Assembly: GCA_964508705.1 (NCBI GenBank)
Contig: CAZDUS010000024.1
Location: forward strand, 1 to 30,928
Reading direction: 5' to 3'
DNA length: 30,928 nt
DNA from: CAZDUS01 sp964508705
GTDB lineage: Bacteria; Verrucomicrobiota; Kiritimatiellia; CAIKKV01; CAITUY01
Under the pieces are notes generated by a model. The model saw nothing but the letters and a program-made list of their open reading frames with translations. It was not told the DNA's origin and did no database searches. Positions 14,757-22,914 of this stretch are shown here, one piece after another. Within the stretch, counting starts at the first letter, position 1; each line of letters opens with the position of its first letter. The position numbers and the translations under genes were made by a program.

Positions 14757-15263
14757 TTAAACGGGTTGAGCGGCCGCCGGCACCGCTGAGGGAATTCGTG
14801 TGATGCTCTGCTGGGTTGCGGAGACCGAGGTGATGGAGGCCGTGCGGCGTGACTCCAGAATCACGGCGGCCTTAACGATGCCGTCGATCATGGCTTCAGG
14901 GCGGGGAGGGCAACCGGGGACGAACACGTCCACGGGAACCACCTTGTCGATGCCGCCGAGAACATTGTAGCCATCGGCGAATATGCCGCCGGTGGACGAG
15001 CAGACTCCCAGCGCTACAACCACCTTGGGGTCGGGCATCTGGTCGTAAACGTTCCGCAGAACGCGTGCGTTCCGGTGGTTCACCGAGCCGGTGACGACGA
15101 GGACATCGGCGTGTTTGGGATTGCCGACATGGAGAATGCCGAACCGCTCGACGTCGTAGATGGGCGTCAGGCAGGCGAGGAACTCAATATCGCATCCATT
15201 ACAACTGTTGCAGTTGAAGTGTACGACCCAGGGTGACTTGCTTAGTTTTGGAGTCTGTGACAT
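14757..15263 (-). CDS. echC: Ech-type hydrogenase small subunit (NuoB-like)
   Basis: This 168-aa subunit carries the single proximal [4Fe-4S] cluster that connects the polyferredoxin to the NiFe site. Its ligands are visible as C21 and C24 in CNSCNGCD, C88 in GVCSSTGG, and C118 in VPGCPPRPE. The CNGC form is the hydrogenase form, not the Cys-Cys pair of complex I NuoB. The C-terminal 30 residues (Ala/Ser/Thr/Pro-rich) look like an unstructured tail. ATG 15263 is preferred to an upstream in-frame ATG at 15305 that overlaps echB: GAGG is about 10 bp before it. It lies between echB and echD in one operon. Confidence 0.92.
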   Translation of the reverse strand: MSQTPKLSKSPWVVHFNCNSCNGCDIEFLACLTPIYDVERFGILHVGNPKHADVLVVTGSVNHRNARVLRNVYDQMPDPKVVVALGVCSSTGGIFADGYNVLGGIDKVVPVDVFVPGCPPRPEAMIDGIVKAAVILESRRTASITSVSATQQSITRIPSAVPAAAQPV

Positions 15264-15282
15264 GTGAATTTTACCTCGCAGG

Positions 15283-16143
15283 TTAGAGATAGAGCCAGAG
15301 GACATTGGTCAGAGCCAGAATCAGAGCGCCTGTCCACATGAACCGGAACGTCCATATGGTCGTGAGGCGGGCGAACGCGTTATCGACAACTATCATCAGG
15401 AAGAAGACCGCGATGGCGAGAACGCCACCGACAATCACGTTGGACGCCCAGAACAGCATGACGAGATAGAAGAGCAGGGCGATTTCGTAGAGATGTGCGA
15501 TTTCGATGATGGCCAGATAGGGGCCGGAATACTCGATTGTCAGCCCCTTGATCAGTTCCTGATGAGCGTGATGCGAGGTGGCCAGATCGAATGGGGATTT
15601 CTGGAGCTTGATCGCCAGCACGACCAGAAGGGCGATGAAGATCAGCGGGAGGGTTTGCAACATCGGCTGTGGTGAGGAAAGAGGTGAGGACAACAGGAAA
15701 CTTCCGTTGGCGAGGTACATTCCGATCATCAGCAGGATCAGGATCGGCTCGTAGGCCACCATCAGCATGATTTCGCGCTGACTGCCGATACGGCTGTACG
15801 GTGACCGGACGCACATTCCGCCGAGGACCAGTGACAGGGTCGAGAAGGCGAAGATAAACAGGAACATCAGGCTGTCCTGACCGTTGACTAGCATGACCAG
15901 GGCAAGGATCATAAACGCCAAATGCAGGAAGGCGTAGACCACCTGGATCCGGTTGACCACGATGGGAGCCTTGCCGAGGAGCTTGATGATGTCATAAACC
16001 GGCTGGAGGACGGGCGGTCCGACGCGGCCTTGCATACGGGCGTTGATTTTTCTGTCCAGTCCGGCGATCAAGGCGCCGAAGAAAGGAGCCAGCAGGATTA
16101 AGGCGAGAGTCTTGATGTGGGCGTTGGGTAGGCTAGGGATCAT
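15283..16143 (-). CDS. echB: Ech-type hydrogenase membrane subunit B (NuoH-like)
   Basis: This 286-aa integral membrane protein has about eight hydrophobic helices. Family features include the loop RKINARMQGRVGPPVLQPVYD (with ARxQxRxGPP) near the N terminus, VGPP-QPVYDIIKLL next to it, and SPFDLATSHHAHQELIKG, the quinone-chamber-like loop of NuoH-type proteins. In Ech complexes it anchors the hydrophilic arm and helps couple electron transfer to ion translocation. ATG 16143 overlaps the echA stop as ATGA, and GGAG lies about 9 bp upstream; a farther in-frame start at 16197 lies wholly inside echA. Confidence 0.92.
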   Translation of the reverse strand: MIPSLPNAHIKTLALILLAPFFGALIAGLDRKINARMQGRVGPPVLQPVYDIIKLLGKAPIVVNRIQVVYAFLHLAFMILALVMLVNGQDSLMFLFIFAFSTLSLVLGGMCVRSPYSRIGSQREIMLMVAYEPILILLMIGMYLANGSFLLSSPLSSPQPMLQTLPLIFIALLVVLAIKLQKSPFDLATSHHAHQELIKGLTIEYSGPYLAIIEIAHLYEIALLFYLVMLFWASNVIVGGVLAIAVFFLMIVVDNAFARLTTIWTFRFMWTGALILALTNVLWLYL

Positions 16144-18047
16144 TTGAAGATTACTCCGAATAGTGTGATGACAATTAAAGCGGCAATCGGGTTGCACACA
16201 GCGGTTACCTTGTTTTCCCCGAAGATGGGAGAGAGGTAGTAGCTGTTCAGCAGGGCGCGGCTGGGCTTGTCGGCCACGCTAAGGAACATGTAATCGCTTT
16301 CGGGGGTGCTGACGTTTTCGCCACAGAGGTAAGGGAGGCGCAGATGGCTTTTCTTGAAGAGCGCGGCGCCCACGATAATCGCCAGGAGAATAGTGCCAAG
16401 CACGACCAGAAGGGGCCAGGCCAGGAAGGCGTCCACGGAATCCAGGAGGGGAATGGAGGCGGTGCTGTCGCTGCCAAAGACCTTGAGACTGATCGGCTTG
16501 ATGACAAGCCGGTAGATTGGCAAGGACCCGAGACAGGCGGCGAGGACCATGACGCACATTGTGATCAACACCGAGGACATCCATCGGCTAACTTTCTCGA
16601 TCGTATAGGAATGATGATATGAGGCGGTGGTGATACGTCCAAGCCACTTGGCCCAGAAGAAGATGGTTAACGCGCTGCCGGCAACCATCAGAATGAGCAC
16701 GATGGGCGAGTCGACGGACGCCTCGATGGACATCCATTTTCCGATCAGCATGCCGAACGGAGGGACCATCATGGACGCCATGCCGATCATAGCCACGTTG
16801 GTGGTCAGTGGCATCTTGAACAGGATGCCGCCCATATCTTCGATGTGGCGACTGCCGATCGTCTGCTCAATGGTGCCGACGCAGAGGAAGAGGAGTGCCT
16901 TGGAAATGGCGTGGTAAATCAGGATCGTCAGGGCGGCTGCATAAGCAAGCGGGGAGTGGATGCCGGCGCAGGAGGCGATCAATCCGAGGTTCGCGATGGT
17001 TGAGTAAGCCAACACGCGCTTGCCGTTACTCTGGCTGATCGCCATGGCACTGGCGGCGACAAAGGTGAACGCACCAGCAATGGCGACGACGGTCGCAATG
17101 GAAGACGACTGCATGCCGGGAGCGAGGCGGAGGATCAGGTAGGAGCCCGCCTTGACCATTGTGCTTGAGTGAAGAAGCGCCGAAACCGGGGTGGGGGCGA
17201 CCATGGCGCCTAGTAGCCAGCTTTGGAATGGCAACTGGGCCGACTTGGTCATTGTGGCCACGGCCATCAGGGCCAGGGGCAGGATAGCGAATGATCCGCC
17301 AGTAAGCATGGCGGAAATCGTGGCGTGTCCCCCGTGGTGTTCGGTCAGGAATGCGGCCAGGGCAAGACAGGCTCCCCCGAAGGCGTTAATGAGGATCGCC
17401 CGCTTGGCGCTGGCCTTGGACTCGGCGTTGCCCTCGTATCCTATAAGGAAGAAGGAGCAGAGCGTTGTGCCTTCCCAGAAGATGGTTAGCCACTTCAGGT
17501 CGTCGGTCAACACCAAGCCGTTCATCAGGCCCAGGAATGCGACGAGGAAGAAATAGAAACGTCCGGAAGACATGGCTGTCGGCGCGGCATGATGTTCATG
17601 CTTGTTCATGTAACCTATTGCAAACAAGGTGATTAAGCCGCCGATGACGGAGATGATTAGCACCATGACGAGGGACAGGGGATCGATGACGAACAGGGTT
17701 TCCTGTGGGGCCCCATGACTGCCGGTTGCGAAGGAATAAGCTGTCAGTGCGAGCGGAATCAGCGCGAACAGGGAAACAAGCCGGTTGCGGATTTTCAAGC
17801 TGACCAGAAAAACAAGGACTGCCATCAGGGGTTCAATGTAGGAACCGATCTGATTGACAATGGAAGGGAAGACAAGATTCGTGGATCCCTGCATAGTGAG
17901 GAGCACGGAGGCCGCCATCGTGATGAGGGCAGACAGGACGACGAGCGCGTGTCTCATTGCGCGCGGCATACCCAAAGTCATTAGGGTTCCAAAAGCGATG
18001 GGACCCAGTACCAGAACGCCAACAAGCCAATGCTGTAAACCTTGCAT
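16140..18047 (-). CDS. echA: Ech-type hydrogenase membrane subunit A (NuoL/MrpA-like antiporter-type)
   Basis: This 635-aa protein has about 16 hydrophobic helices. It contains the antiporter core shared with NuoL, MrpA and EchA: TIFWEGTTLCSFFLIGY with its membrane Glu (about 190-207), MTKSAQLPFQSWLLGAMVAP with PTPVSALLHSSTMVKAGSYL (about 265-310), and KALLFLCVGTIEQ. These match the proton-translocating half-channel segments (Lys, Glu, His). The length fits EchA, not the full NuoL with its long lateral helix. It pumps H+ or Na+ driven by electron transfer from ferredoxin to protons, or works in reverse. It is the first operon gene; GGGGAG lies about 10 bp before ATG 18047. Confidence 0.9.
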   Translation of the reverse strand: MQGLQHWLVGVLVLGPIAFGTLMTLGMPRAMRHALVVLSALITMAASVLLTMQGSTNLVFPSIVNQIGSYIEPLMAVLVFLVSLKIRNRLVSLFALIPLALTAYSFATGSHGAPQETLFVIDPLSLVMVLIISVIGGLITLFAIGYMNKHEHHAAPTAMSSGRFYFFLVAFLGLMNGLVLTDDLKWLTIFWEGTTLCSFFLIGYEGNAESKASAKRAILINAFGGACLALAAFLTEHHGGHATISAMLTGGSFAILPLALMAVATMTKSAQLPFQSWLLGAMVAPTPVSALLHSSTMVKAGSYLILRLAPGMQSSSIATVVAIAGAFTFVAASAMAISQSNGKRVLAYSTIANLGLIASCAGIHSPLAYAAALTILIYHAISKALLFLCVGTIEQTIGSRHIEDMGGILFKMPLTTNVAMIGMASMMVPPFGMLIGKWMSIEASVDSPIVLILMVAGSALTIFFWAKWLGRITTASYHHSYTIEKVSRWMSSVLITMCVMVLAACLGSLPIYRLVIKPISLKVFGSDSTASIPLLDSVDAFLAWPLLVVLGTILLAIIVGAALFKKSHLRLPYLCGENVSTPESDYMFLSVADKPSRALLNSYYLSPIFGENKVTAVCNPIAALIVITLFGVIFK

Positions 18048-18150
18048 AAGATGAAAGCTCCCCGTTTCTCTTGTGAGGCAGAAAAAGGCCCACCACAGTC
18101 CTTACATCAGGAACACAGGCGGGCGTCCGCTCGTCTAAAAAAACGGGCGA

Positions 18151-18179
18151 AATATGTCGGAATGGGCGAGGGAAGTCAA
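18151..18179 (-). promoter_or_regulatory. Sigma70-type promoter of the ech operon
   Basis: On the minus strand TTGACT (18174-18179) is followed 17 bp later by CATATT (18151-18156), matching the consensus at five and four of six positions. It lies about 100 bp upstream of the echA ATG and right next to a CRP/FNR-type palindrome. Confidence 0.5.
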
Positions 18180-18187
18180 GATGGTAA

Positions 18188-18203
18188 TGTGAAAAATTTC
18201 ACA
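18188..18203. promoter_or_regulatory. CRP/FNR-family operator-like palindrome
   Basis: TGTGA-N6-TCACA is exactly the CRP half-site arrangement. Its inner bases extend the symmetry to TGTGAAA AA TTTCACA. It lies 8 bp upstream of the ech -35 box, centred near -51 relative to the likely start, and between two divergent genes (echA and an oxidoreductase). CRP-family regulators respond to cAMP, oxygen/redox or CO; which one acts here cannot be read from the site. Confidence 0.5.
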
Positions 18204-18357
18204 AAAGTTTCTTTGTAGGTGTCTGAATGCGTCCGGGCTATGCGATTGATGATGAGTTTGATTTACTGGGGTTGAATTGATCCGTTGGTCTGTTTGCCTG
18301 AGGCAAATTTTGTTGGTCGGTGTATTGGTGGCGACAATTAGGAAGGCAGTGAGCGAT

Positions 18358-19187
18358 ATGAAAGTGGGAATCATTGGATGCGGGAATATCTTCAGCGCAT
18401 ATATCAAGGGTTGTTCAATGTTCGGCGAGGTTCAGGTGGTGGCCTGTGCGGATATAAGAATGGAGCGGGCCAGCGCCATGGCCGCGGAACATAATTTGAA
18501 GGCAATGACGGTTGACGACCTGCTTGGGGATCGCTCCATTGGCATGATCATAAATTTGACCATTCCCGCGGCGCATGAGGAAGTCAGCATGAAAGCGCTG
18601 AACGCCGGCAAGCATGTCTATAGTGAAAAACCATTGGCGTTGGATGTAGGAGGGGGATTAAAGATTCTGGAGCTTGCCAAGGGAAAAGGGTTGCGGGTCG
18701 GATGCGCGCCCGACACCTTTCTTGGCGCGGGACTTCAGGCATGCCGGCAAGTGATTGATAGTGGAGGGATCGGGAAGCCGTTGTCAGGGACGGCGTTCAT
18801 GATGCAGAGGGGCCCCGAGTCTTGGCATCCAGATCCGGGAGTGTTTTATCAACGGGGCGCGGGGCCCATGCTGGATGTGGGGCCCTATTACGTTACAGCG
18901 CTTGTTCATCTGTTGGGGCCGGTGAAATCGGTTGTCGCGATGACGACCCAGGGGTTTGAGAGTCGGGTGGCCACCTGTAAGGAACGGCTCTGCGAGACGT
19001 TGCCCGTAGAAGTGCCGACGCACCAGAGTGGTCAACTGTTGTTCAAGAACGGAGCCGTTGTCGCGATGGTGGTTAGTTTTGACGTAGTGCGGCATGGGCA
19101 TCGCCCAATTGAGATCTACGGGACGGAAGGCAGTTTGGCCGTTCCGGACCCGAACACATTTGGCGGGCCGGTGCTTGTTACGAGATC
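18358..19187 (+). CDS. Gfo/Idh/MocA-family oxidoreductase, cut off by assembly gap
   Basis: A partial protein of about 276 aa with an N-terminal Rossmann fold: MKVGIIGCGNIFSAYIKGC (GxGxxx at 7-12), the acidic strand end ACADIR, and the conserved EKP (90-92) that carries the catalytic Lys. The region after it fits the alpha/beta sheet domain (GPMLDVGPYYVTALVHLLGP, with the His and Asp pattern of this family). Members reduce or oxidise sugars, inositols or other cyclic substrates with NAD(P); the substrate is unknown. ATG 18358 is chosen because AGGAAGG lies 11 bp upstream and the Rossmann motif begins directly; an in-frame start 81 bp upstream would add a poor leader. The 3' end is lost in the N run. 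The apparent continuation after the gap is antisense to the phosphoesterase gene and not part of this protein. Confidence 0.85.
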
Positions 19188-19287
19188 NNNNNNNNNNNNN
19201 NNNNNNNNNNNNNNNNNNNNNNNNNNNNNNNNNNNNNNNNNNNNNNNNNNNNNNNNNNNNNNNNNNNNNNNNNNNNNNNNNNNNNNN
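19188..19287. other. Assembly gap, 100 N
   Basis: Exactly 100 ambiguous bases separate two contigs joined in a scaffold. The round number indicates a placeholder, so the true distance is unknown. The gap cuts the 3' ends of the two convergent genes on either side; more genes could lie inside. Confidence 0.97.
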
Positions 19288-20775
19288 TGGACGATTGACG
19301 GGTTCCTTGGCGGAGTAACCGAGCGTGATGTTCTTGATCCTGACGGTGCCGGTGAAACGCCCGCCGAGTTTAATTTGTATCCGGGTTCCGTTGGCAGGCA
19401 CGACGAATTTCCGCTTGGCACGCGCCCATCCATCGGAACGGGGTGTGCCTGGTTCCTGCGTGTAGAATTGTTGGACGAGTTGGCTTGAGCCGTCGTTTCT
19501 GAGCAGGGTAACGGAAATGCCAGCATTGCCGGAGAAGTCGGGAGAACGCAGAAATGCGACATCAGGATAGAAGGACATGCCGGGGGTCACTTCAATCGGA
19601 GCGGACCAAACGGCGAGTTCCTCTGTCTTGGTTTGAGAAATCAGTGTGAAGGTCGGCGTGCCCTGGTTGTCCGGTGAAAGCGTGATGGACTGGTGGTGGG
19701 TATCGCCGATGGCGAGGAGCCAGCCCGGAACGGGCTGACCGGGGTATTTTTGGACTATCGGGGTTGGTAACAAGTTTGGGCTTTCGGAGCCCGGCTTTGC
19801 AAAGAGGGGATAGACGGTAGATTCACGAACGACCATCGGGCGCGGGGAATTTTTTTGAACCCAGACGCCCCACGCTCCCGCCGCGATGCCGAGAAGCGTT
19901 ATGAGTAGAGTGGAAATTAACTTCCAGCGGCGGGTAGTGCGTTGGAGTGTGCGGATGGATACGACATCCACGACATTCTTTGCAGATTTGGCGGTGGAGT
20001 TGGGTGGGGCGAAGTCCAGCCGCTTGCGGAGAGGGGTGGTTCCCTGACGAGGGTCGCTCTGAAGGACAGTGCTGGCGGAAGGGTCGCGCCCAACCTGTTC
20101 GTAAGCCTTGCGGTGAGCGTCGAGGTCGTAGGGGATGCGGCGCCAGTACACGGCTTTAGCTTTGTTGTCAAAGATGCAATATGAAGCGCGGGGGTCATTA
20201 TCGCGGGAACAGCCGACGGAGCCGACATTGACGAGATAGCGCTTGCCGGGTTCCAGCTCGAAATCCTGCGGGGCGATAAGGTGCGGGGTATTGCTTGGAC
20301 CCTGGAGGTAGAGGGCGGGTTCGTGAGTGTGTCCGGCGAAGAGGAGTTGATGTTTGACGCTTTTCCAGCAGGCGTCGGCATCGTCGGGGCCCAGGATGTA
20401 ATCAAACGACTCGGGCCGGATGAAGTTCCCGTGCGTGCAGAGAAAGGAGTCGCCATCGAGCACTAGGGGGAAAGATGAGAGAACCTTGATCGCTGAATTG
20501 CCCAGTTGACGGCGTGTCCATTGGAGGGTTTCGCGGGCCTGGTCGGAGAAAAGATCGACGCCGAGTTTCCCGCAGATGGCGGCATCATGATTGCCCATGA
20601 CGAATGAATGGACGTTTTCGTGGGCGGATTGGAGGACTTCGGCAGGGGAGGGGCCATAGCCGATGATGTCACCCAGACAGATAATGTGATCGATCCGACT
20701 ACTGCGGATGTCCAGCAGTGTCGCGTTCCACGCCTGGAGATTGGAATGTAAATCTGAAACTATGGCGAATCGCAT
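19288..20775 (-). CDS. Metallophosphoesterase with TM segment and extracytoplasmic C-terminal domain, truncated by gap
   Basis: At least 496 aa are seen. The N-terminal 230 residues are a calcineurin-like phosphoesterase of the YfcE type with all metal ligands: DLH (D8, H10), GD (D36), GNHD (N62, H63), H115, and GHTH (H149, H151). These usually bind two Mn2+ or Fe/Zn ions and hydrolyse phosphodiesters or phosphomonoesters. A basic linker (245-285) leads to one TM helix (about 286-306, ISTLLITLLGIAAGAWGVWV). A beta-rich part after it (310-496) has Ser/Thr/Gly-rich strands like a carbohydrate-binding jelly roll (FPDVAF..., GISVTLLRNDGSS..., GTVRIKNITLGYS). The N terminus lacks a signal peptide, so the enzyme domain should be cytoplasmic and the tail outside. 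The 3' end lies in the N gap. No clear SD precedes ATG 20775. Confidence 0.8.
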
Positions 20776-20801
20776 GGCGGGCTAATATATAGCTAGATTA
20801 A

Positions 20802-20833
20802 CTCAAGGCAAGTCGAATTGCGTTTGTCTTGAG
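20802..20833. repeat. Hairpin between mgtE-like and phosphoesterase genes
   Basis: A 10-bp stem (CTCAAGGCAA, 20802-20811, with TTGTCTTGAG, 20824-20833, one G-U) and 12-nt loop lies just downstream of the mgtE-like stop on the minus strand. The following sequence (TTAATCT) is only mildly T-rich, so it is a weak terminator candidate. Confidence 0.35.
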
Positions 20834-20855
20834 ACGAAGGGAGGGGAGGCATGTT

Positions 20856-21845
20856 TTAGCGGCCCAGCAGGAGAGCGGCCAGTGAGAAATAGACCGCGAT
20901 GGTGCACATGTCGGCCAAGGCGAGGGTCACAGGGCCCGAAGCCACCCTGAGATCAAGTCGGAACCGATGCAACAGGACGGGAAGACTGACCCCGAGAAAA
21001 CAGGCGAGTAACAGCGAGATCAGGATTCCGGAGGCAATGACGACACTGGCGATAAGGTTGCCTTTCCAGATGATGGCGATGCATCCGACAATCAGGCCGG
21101 CGGCAATTCCCAGTAGTAGTGTGCGGCCCAGCTCGCGTTTCAGCATCTTCCAGTACCACGCCTTGTCGGAGGCCTCATTGTGCAGGGAATGGACGGTGAT
21201 GGCCATGGTTTGCATGGCAACGCTTTCGCCGAGACCAAGGACAAGGGTCAGGAAGAAAGCAAGGATGAGGCTCTTGGCCAGGGTGACATCAAACATGCCG
21301 ACGGTAATGGCGCAGACGGTGCCGCTGACAATGGTGGCCATGAGCCAGGGGAACCGGTAGCGGAACACGCTCCAAATGGATTTACTGCGGGCTTCGGTGA
21401 GGCGCACCCCAAGGGTCTCGAAGACACTGTGAATTTGCTCGCGCTCCTCTAGGTCGAACATTTCCTGCGTGAACATACCGACGTCGATAATGCCGAGAAT
21501 GCGCTTTTGCTTGTCCACAATGGGGAAGGCCAGGAACTTGTGTAAAACAAAGAATTCGCAGGCATCAATCAAAGTGAAGGAATCAGGGATGGTGACGACG
21601 CTTTGAGTCATGATGGAATCGACCCGTGAGTCCAACGGTGATGTGAGCAGTTTACGGGTTTGAAGCACTCCGACCAGCCGGTGGTCCGCGTCCACCACAT
21701 AGAAGTAGACAAACGAGCCCTCCTTGGTGGTTGTCGAGCGTATGTTGTCGAGCGCTTCCTGTACGGTTTGGTGCGCTTTGAGGGCAATGAAATCCGTTCG
21801 CGCATGGAGCATCACCGGATCATCGAGGTTGTCTATGTGTGACAT
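20856..21845 (-). CDS. MgtE-type magnesium/divalent cation transporter lacking the N-terminal domain
   Basis: This 329-aa protein has two CBS-domain segments (about 15-75, ALKAHQTVQEALDNIR, and 78-130, VDSIMTQSVVTIPDSFTLID) followed by a five-helix MgtE channel domain (about 165-329). The last segment keeps the (S)GPVTLALADMCTIAVYFSLA motif with its pore Asp, typical of MgtE. Classical MgtE is about 450 aa and starts with an MgtE_N superhelical domain that gates Mg2+ release with the CBS pair; here it is missing, and an early poly-CBS start replaces it. The start ATG 21845 has GAGG 5 bp upstream. It follows the exonuclease gene by 31 bp and may share its transcript. Confidence 0.83.
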   Translation of the reverse strand: MSHIDNLDDPVMLHARTDFIALKAHQTVQEALDNIRSTTTKEGSFVYFYVVDADHRLVGVLQTRKLLTSPLDSRVDSIMTQSVVTIPDSFTLIDACEFFVLHKFLAFPIVDKQKRILGIIDVGMFTQEMFDLEEREQIHSVFETLGVRLTEARSKSIWSVFRYRFPWLMATIVSGTVCAITVGMFDVTLAKSLILAFFLTLVLGLGESVAMQTMAITVHSLHNEASDKAWYWKMLKRELGRTLLLGIAAGLIVGCIAIIWKGNLIASVVIASGILISLLLACFLGVSLPVLLHRFRLDLRVASGPVTLALADMCTIAVYFSLAALLLGR

Positions 21846-21876
21846 TGGAGCCTCAAGTTTAGGTAATGGGGAGAGT

Positions 21877-22710
21877 CTACTCTACGTCGGAATCTTTTGT
21901 GGCGCTTAACTGGTCCGTGAGAGCGGAACCCAGCGGGTCGATTTTCTTGCCTTCCAGAATCTTGGTGACGATGGCCTTGGTATCGCTGGCGAAGTCGCCG
22001 CGGAGTATCCATTTGAGGAAGCTGGTATCGGTTTTGGCGAGATAGGAAAGCTTCTCGCCTTTTTTCTTGCCGAAGTTGATGGCGATTTCGCCGTCCACCC
22101 AGCGCAGTTTGCCGTCGCGGTCCACCCAGCTTGGGTCGCGCAGGTCGCAGTATTTTGCGAGTTCGTCCATGGACTTGGGCAGGTCGTTATAGCGCTCCAA
22201 CTGACCTTCGAGGACGCGGACAGTGGCGAGGGCGTCGGCTTCGGCCTGATGACCATCGAGGAAAAGTTCGTTGCAATAGAAAGCGAGAGCGGCCTTGAGG
22301 TCGCGCGGTTCGCGCTTGTGGTAGATGCGTTGGGCGTCAATGATGCGCCGGGAGGCGATATCAAAGGTGTTTCCGGACCGGAGGAACTCCTCGATCAGCA
22401 TGGGGATGTCGAAGCGGATGACGTTATAGCCGGCGAGGTCGCACCCTTCAAGGAGTTGGAGGATTTTTGGGGCCAAATCCTTGAAGAGGGGTGCATTGGC
22501 GACCTTTTCGTTTGAAATGCCGTGGATGGCGATGGCTTCGGCGGGGATGGGAATGCCGGGATTCATGAGGAAGGTGTGAATTTCCCGTTCGCCTTTCGGG
22601 GGTAGCAGTTTGATCAGGGACAGTTCGATGATGCGATCGGCGCGGGGATTGGTGCCGGTAGATTCGATATCAAAGACGACGAGAGGACGTTCCAAATTCC
22701 ATTTATACAT
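21877..22710 (-). CDS. DEDDh 3'-5' exonuclease with ExoX-like C-terminal domain
   Basis: A 277-aa protein of the RNase T/DnaQ (DNA polymerase III epsilon) exonuclease family. The catalytic acidic residues are D14 and E16 in VFDIESTGT, D101 in GYNVIRFD, and H154 and D159 in the GHQAEADA motif (DEDDh class). A C-terminal part (about 225-268, GKKKGEKLSYLAKTDTSFLK) resembles the small C-terminal domain of exodeoxyribonuclease X. The likely role is 3'-5' trimming of single-stranded DNA ends in repair or proofreading. ATG 22710 is chosen over an in-frame start at 22779 because GGAG lies 6 bp upstream and the longer version adds an unrelated leader. Downstream are mgtE-like and phosphoesterase genes. 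Confidence 0.88.
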   Translation of the reverse strand: MYKWNLERPLVVFDIESTGTNPRADRIIELSLIKLLPPKGEREIHTFLMNPGIPIPAEAIAIHGISNEKVANAPLFKDLAPKILQLLEGCDLAGYNVIRFDIPMLIEEFLRSGNTFDIASRRIIDAQRIYHKREPRDLKAALAFYCNELFLDGHQAEADALATVRVLEGQLERYNDLPKSMDELAKYCDLRDPSWVDRDGKLRWVDGEIAINFGKKKGEKLSYLAKTDTSFLKWILRGDFASDTKAIVTKILEGKKIDPLGSALTDQLSATKDSDVE

Positions 22711-22831
22711 GAGCTTCTCCAAGTGGAGGTCACCATAGCGAACATGGTGAGGAAAAGCAACGGGATGGTAGCGGGTCACTCACGAGGGGGGGGTATATCC
22801 TGTGGTCTTACGCCAGAGAGGCCATGTTTGC

Positions 22832-22861
22832 GGTTCCTGCCGGGCAAGCCGGCAGGGAACC
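22832..22861. repeat. Stem-loop between crtI-like and exonuclease genes
   Basis: A 12-bp stem GGTTCCTGCCGG (22832-22843) with CCGGCAGGGAACC (22849-22861, one bulged G) has a GCAAG loop. Outer arms (CGCCAGA at about 22811, TCTGGCG at about 22875) could extend it. There is no T-run. It could be a mobile or dispersed hairpin repeat, or an RNA processing signal. Confidence 0.4.
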
Positions 22862-22914
22862 TCTCGTCAGTGACGCATTACTTCTGGCGAGGGTATGAAC
22901 CCTGCGGCTTGCGA

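Noticed and set aside
18784..19488. Plus- and minus-strand frames running through the N gap
   Set aside because: They join unrelated contigs and run antisense to the real gene on the far side. I ended both genes at the gap edges.
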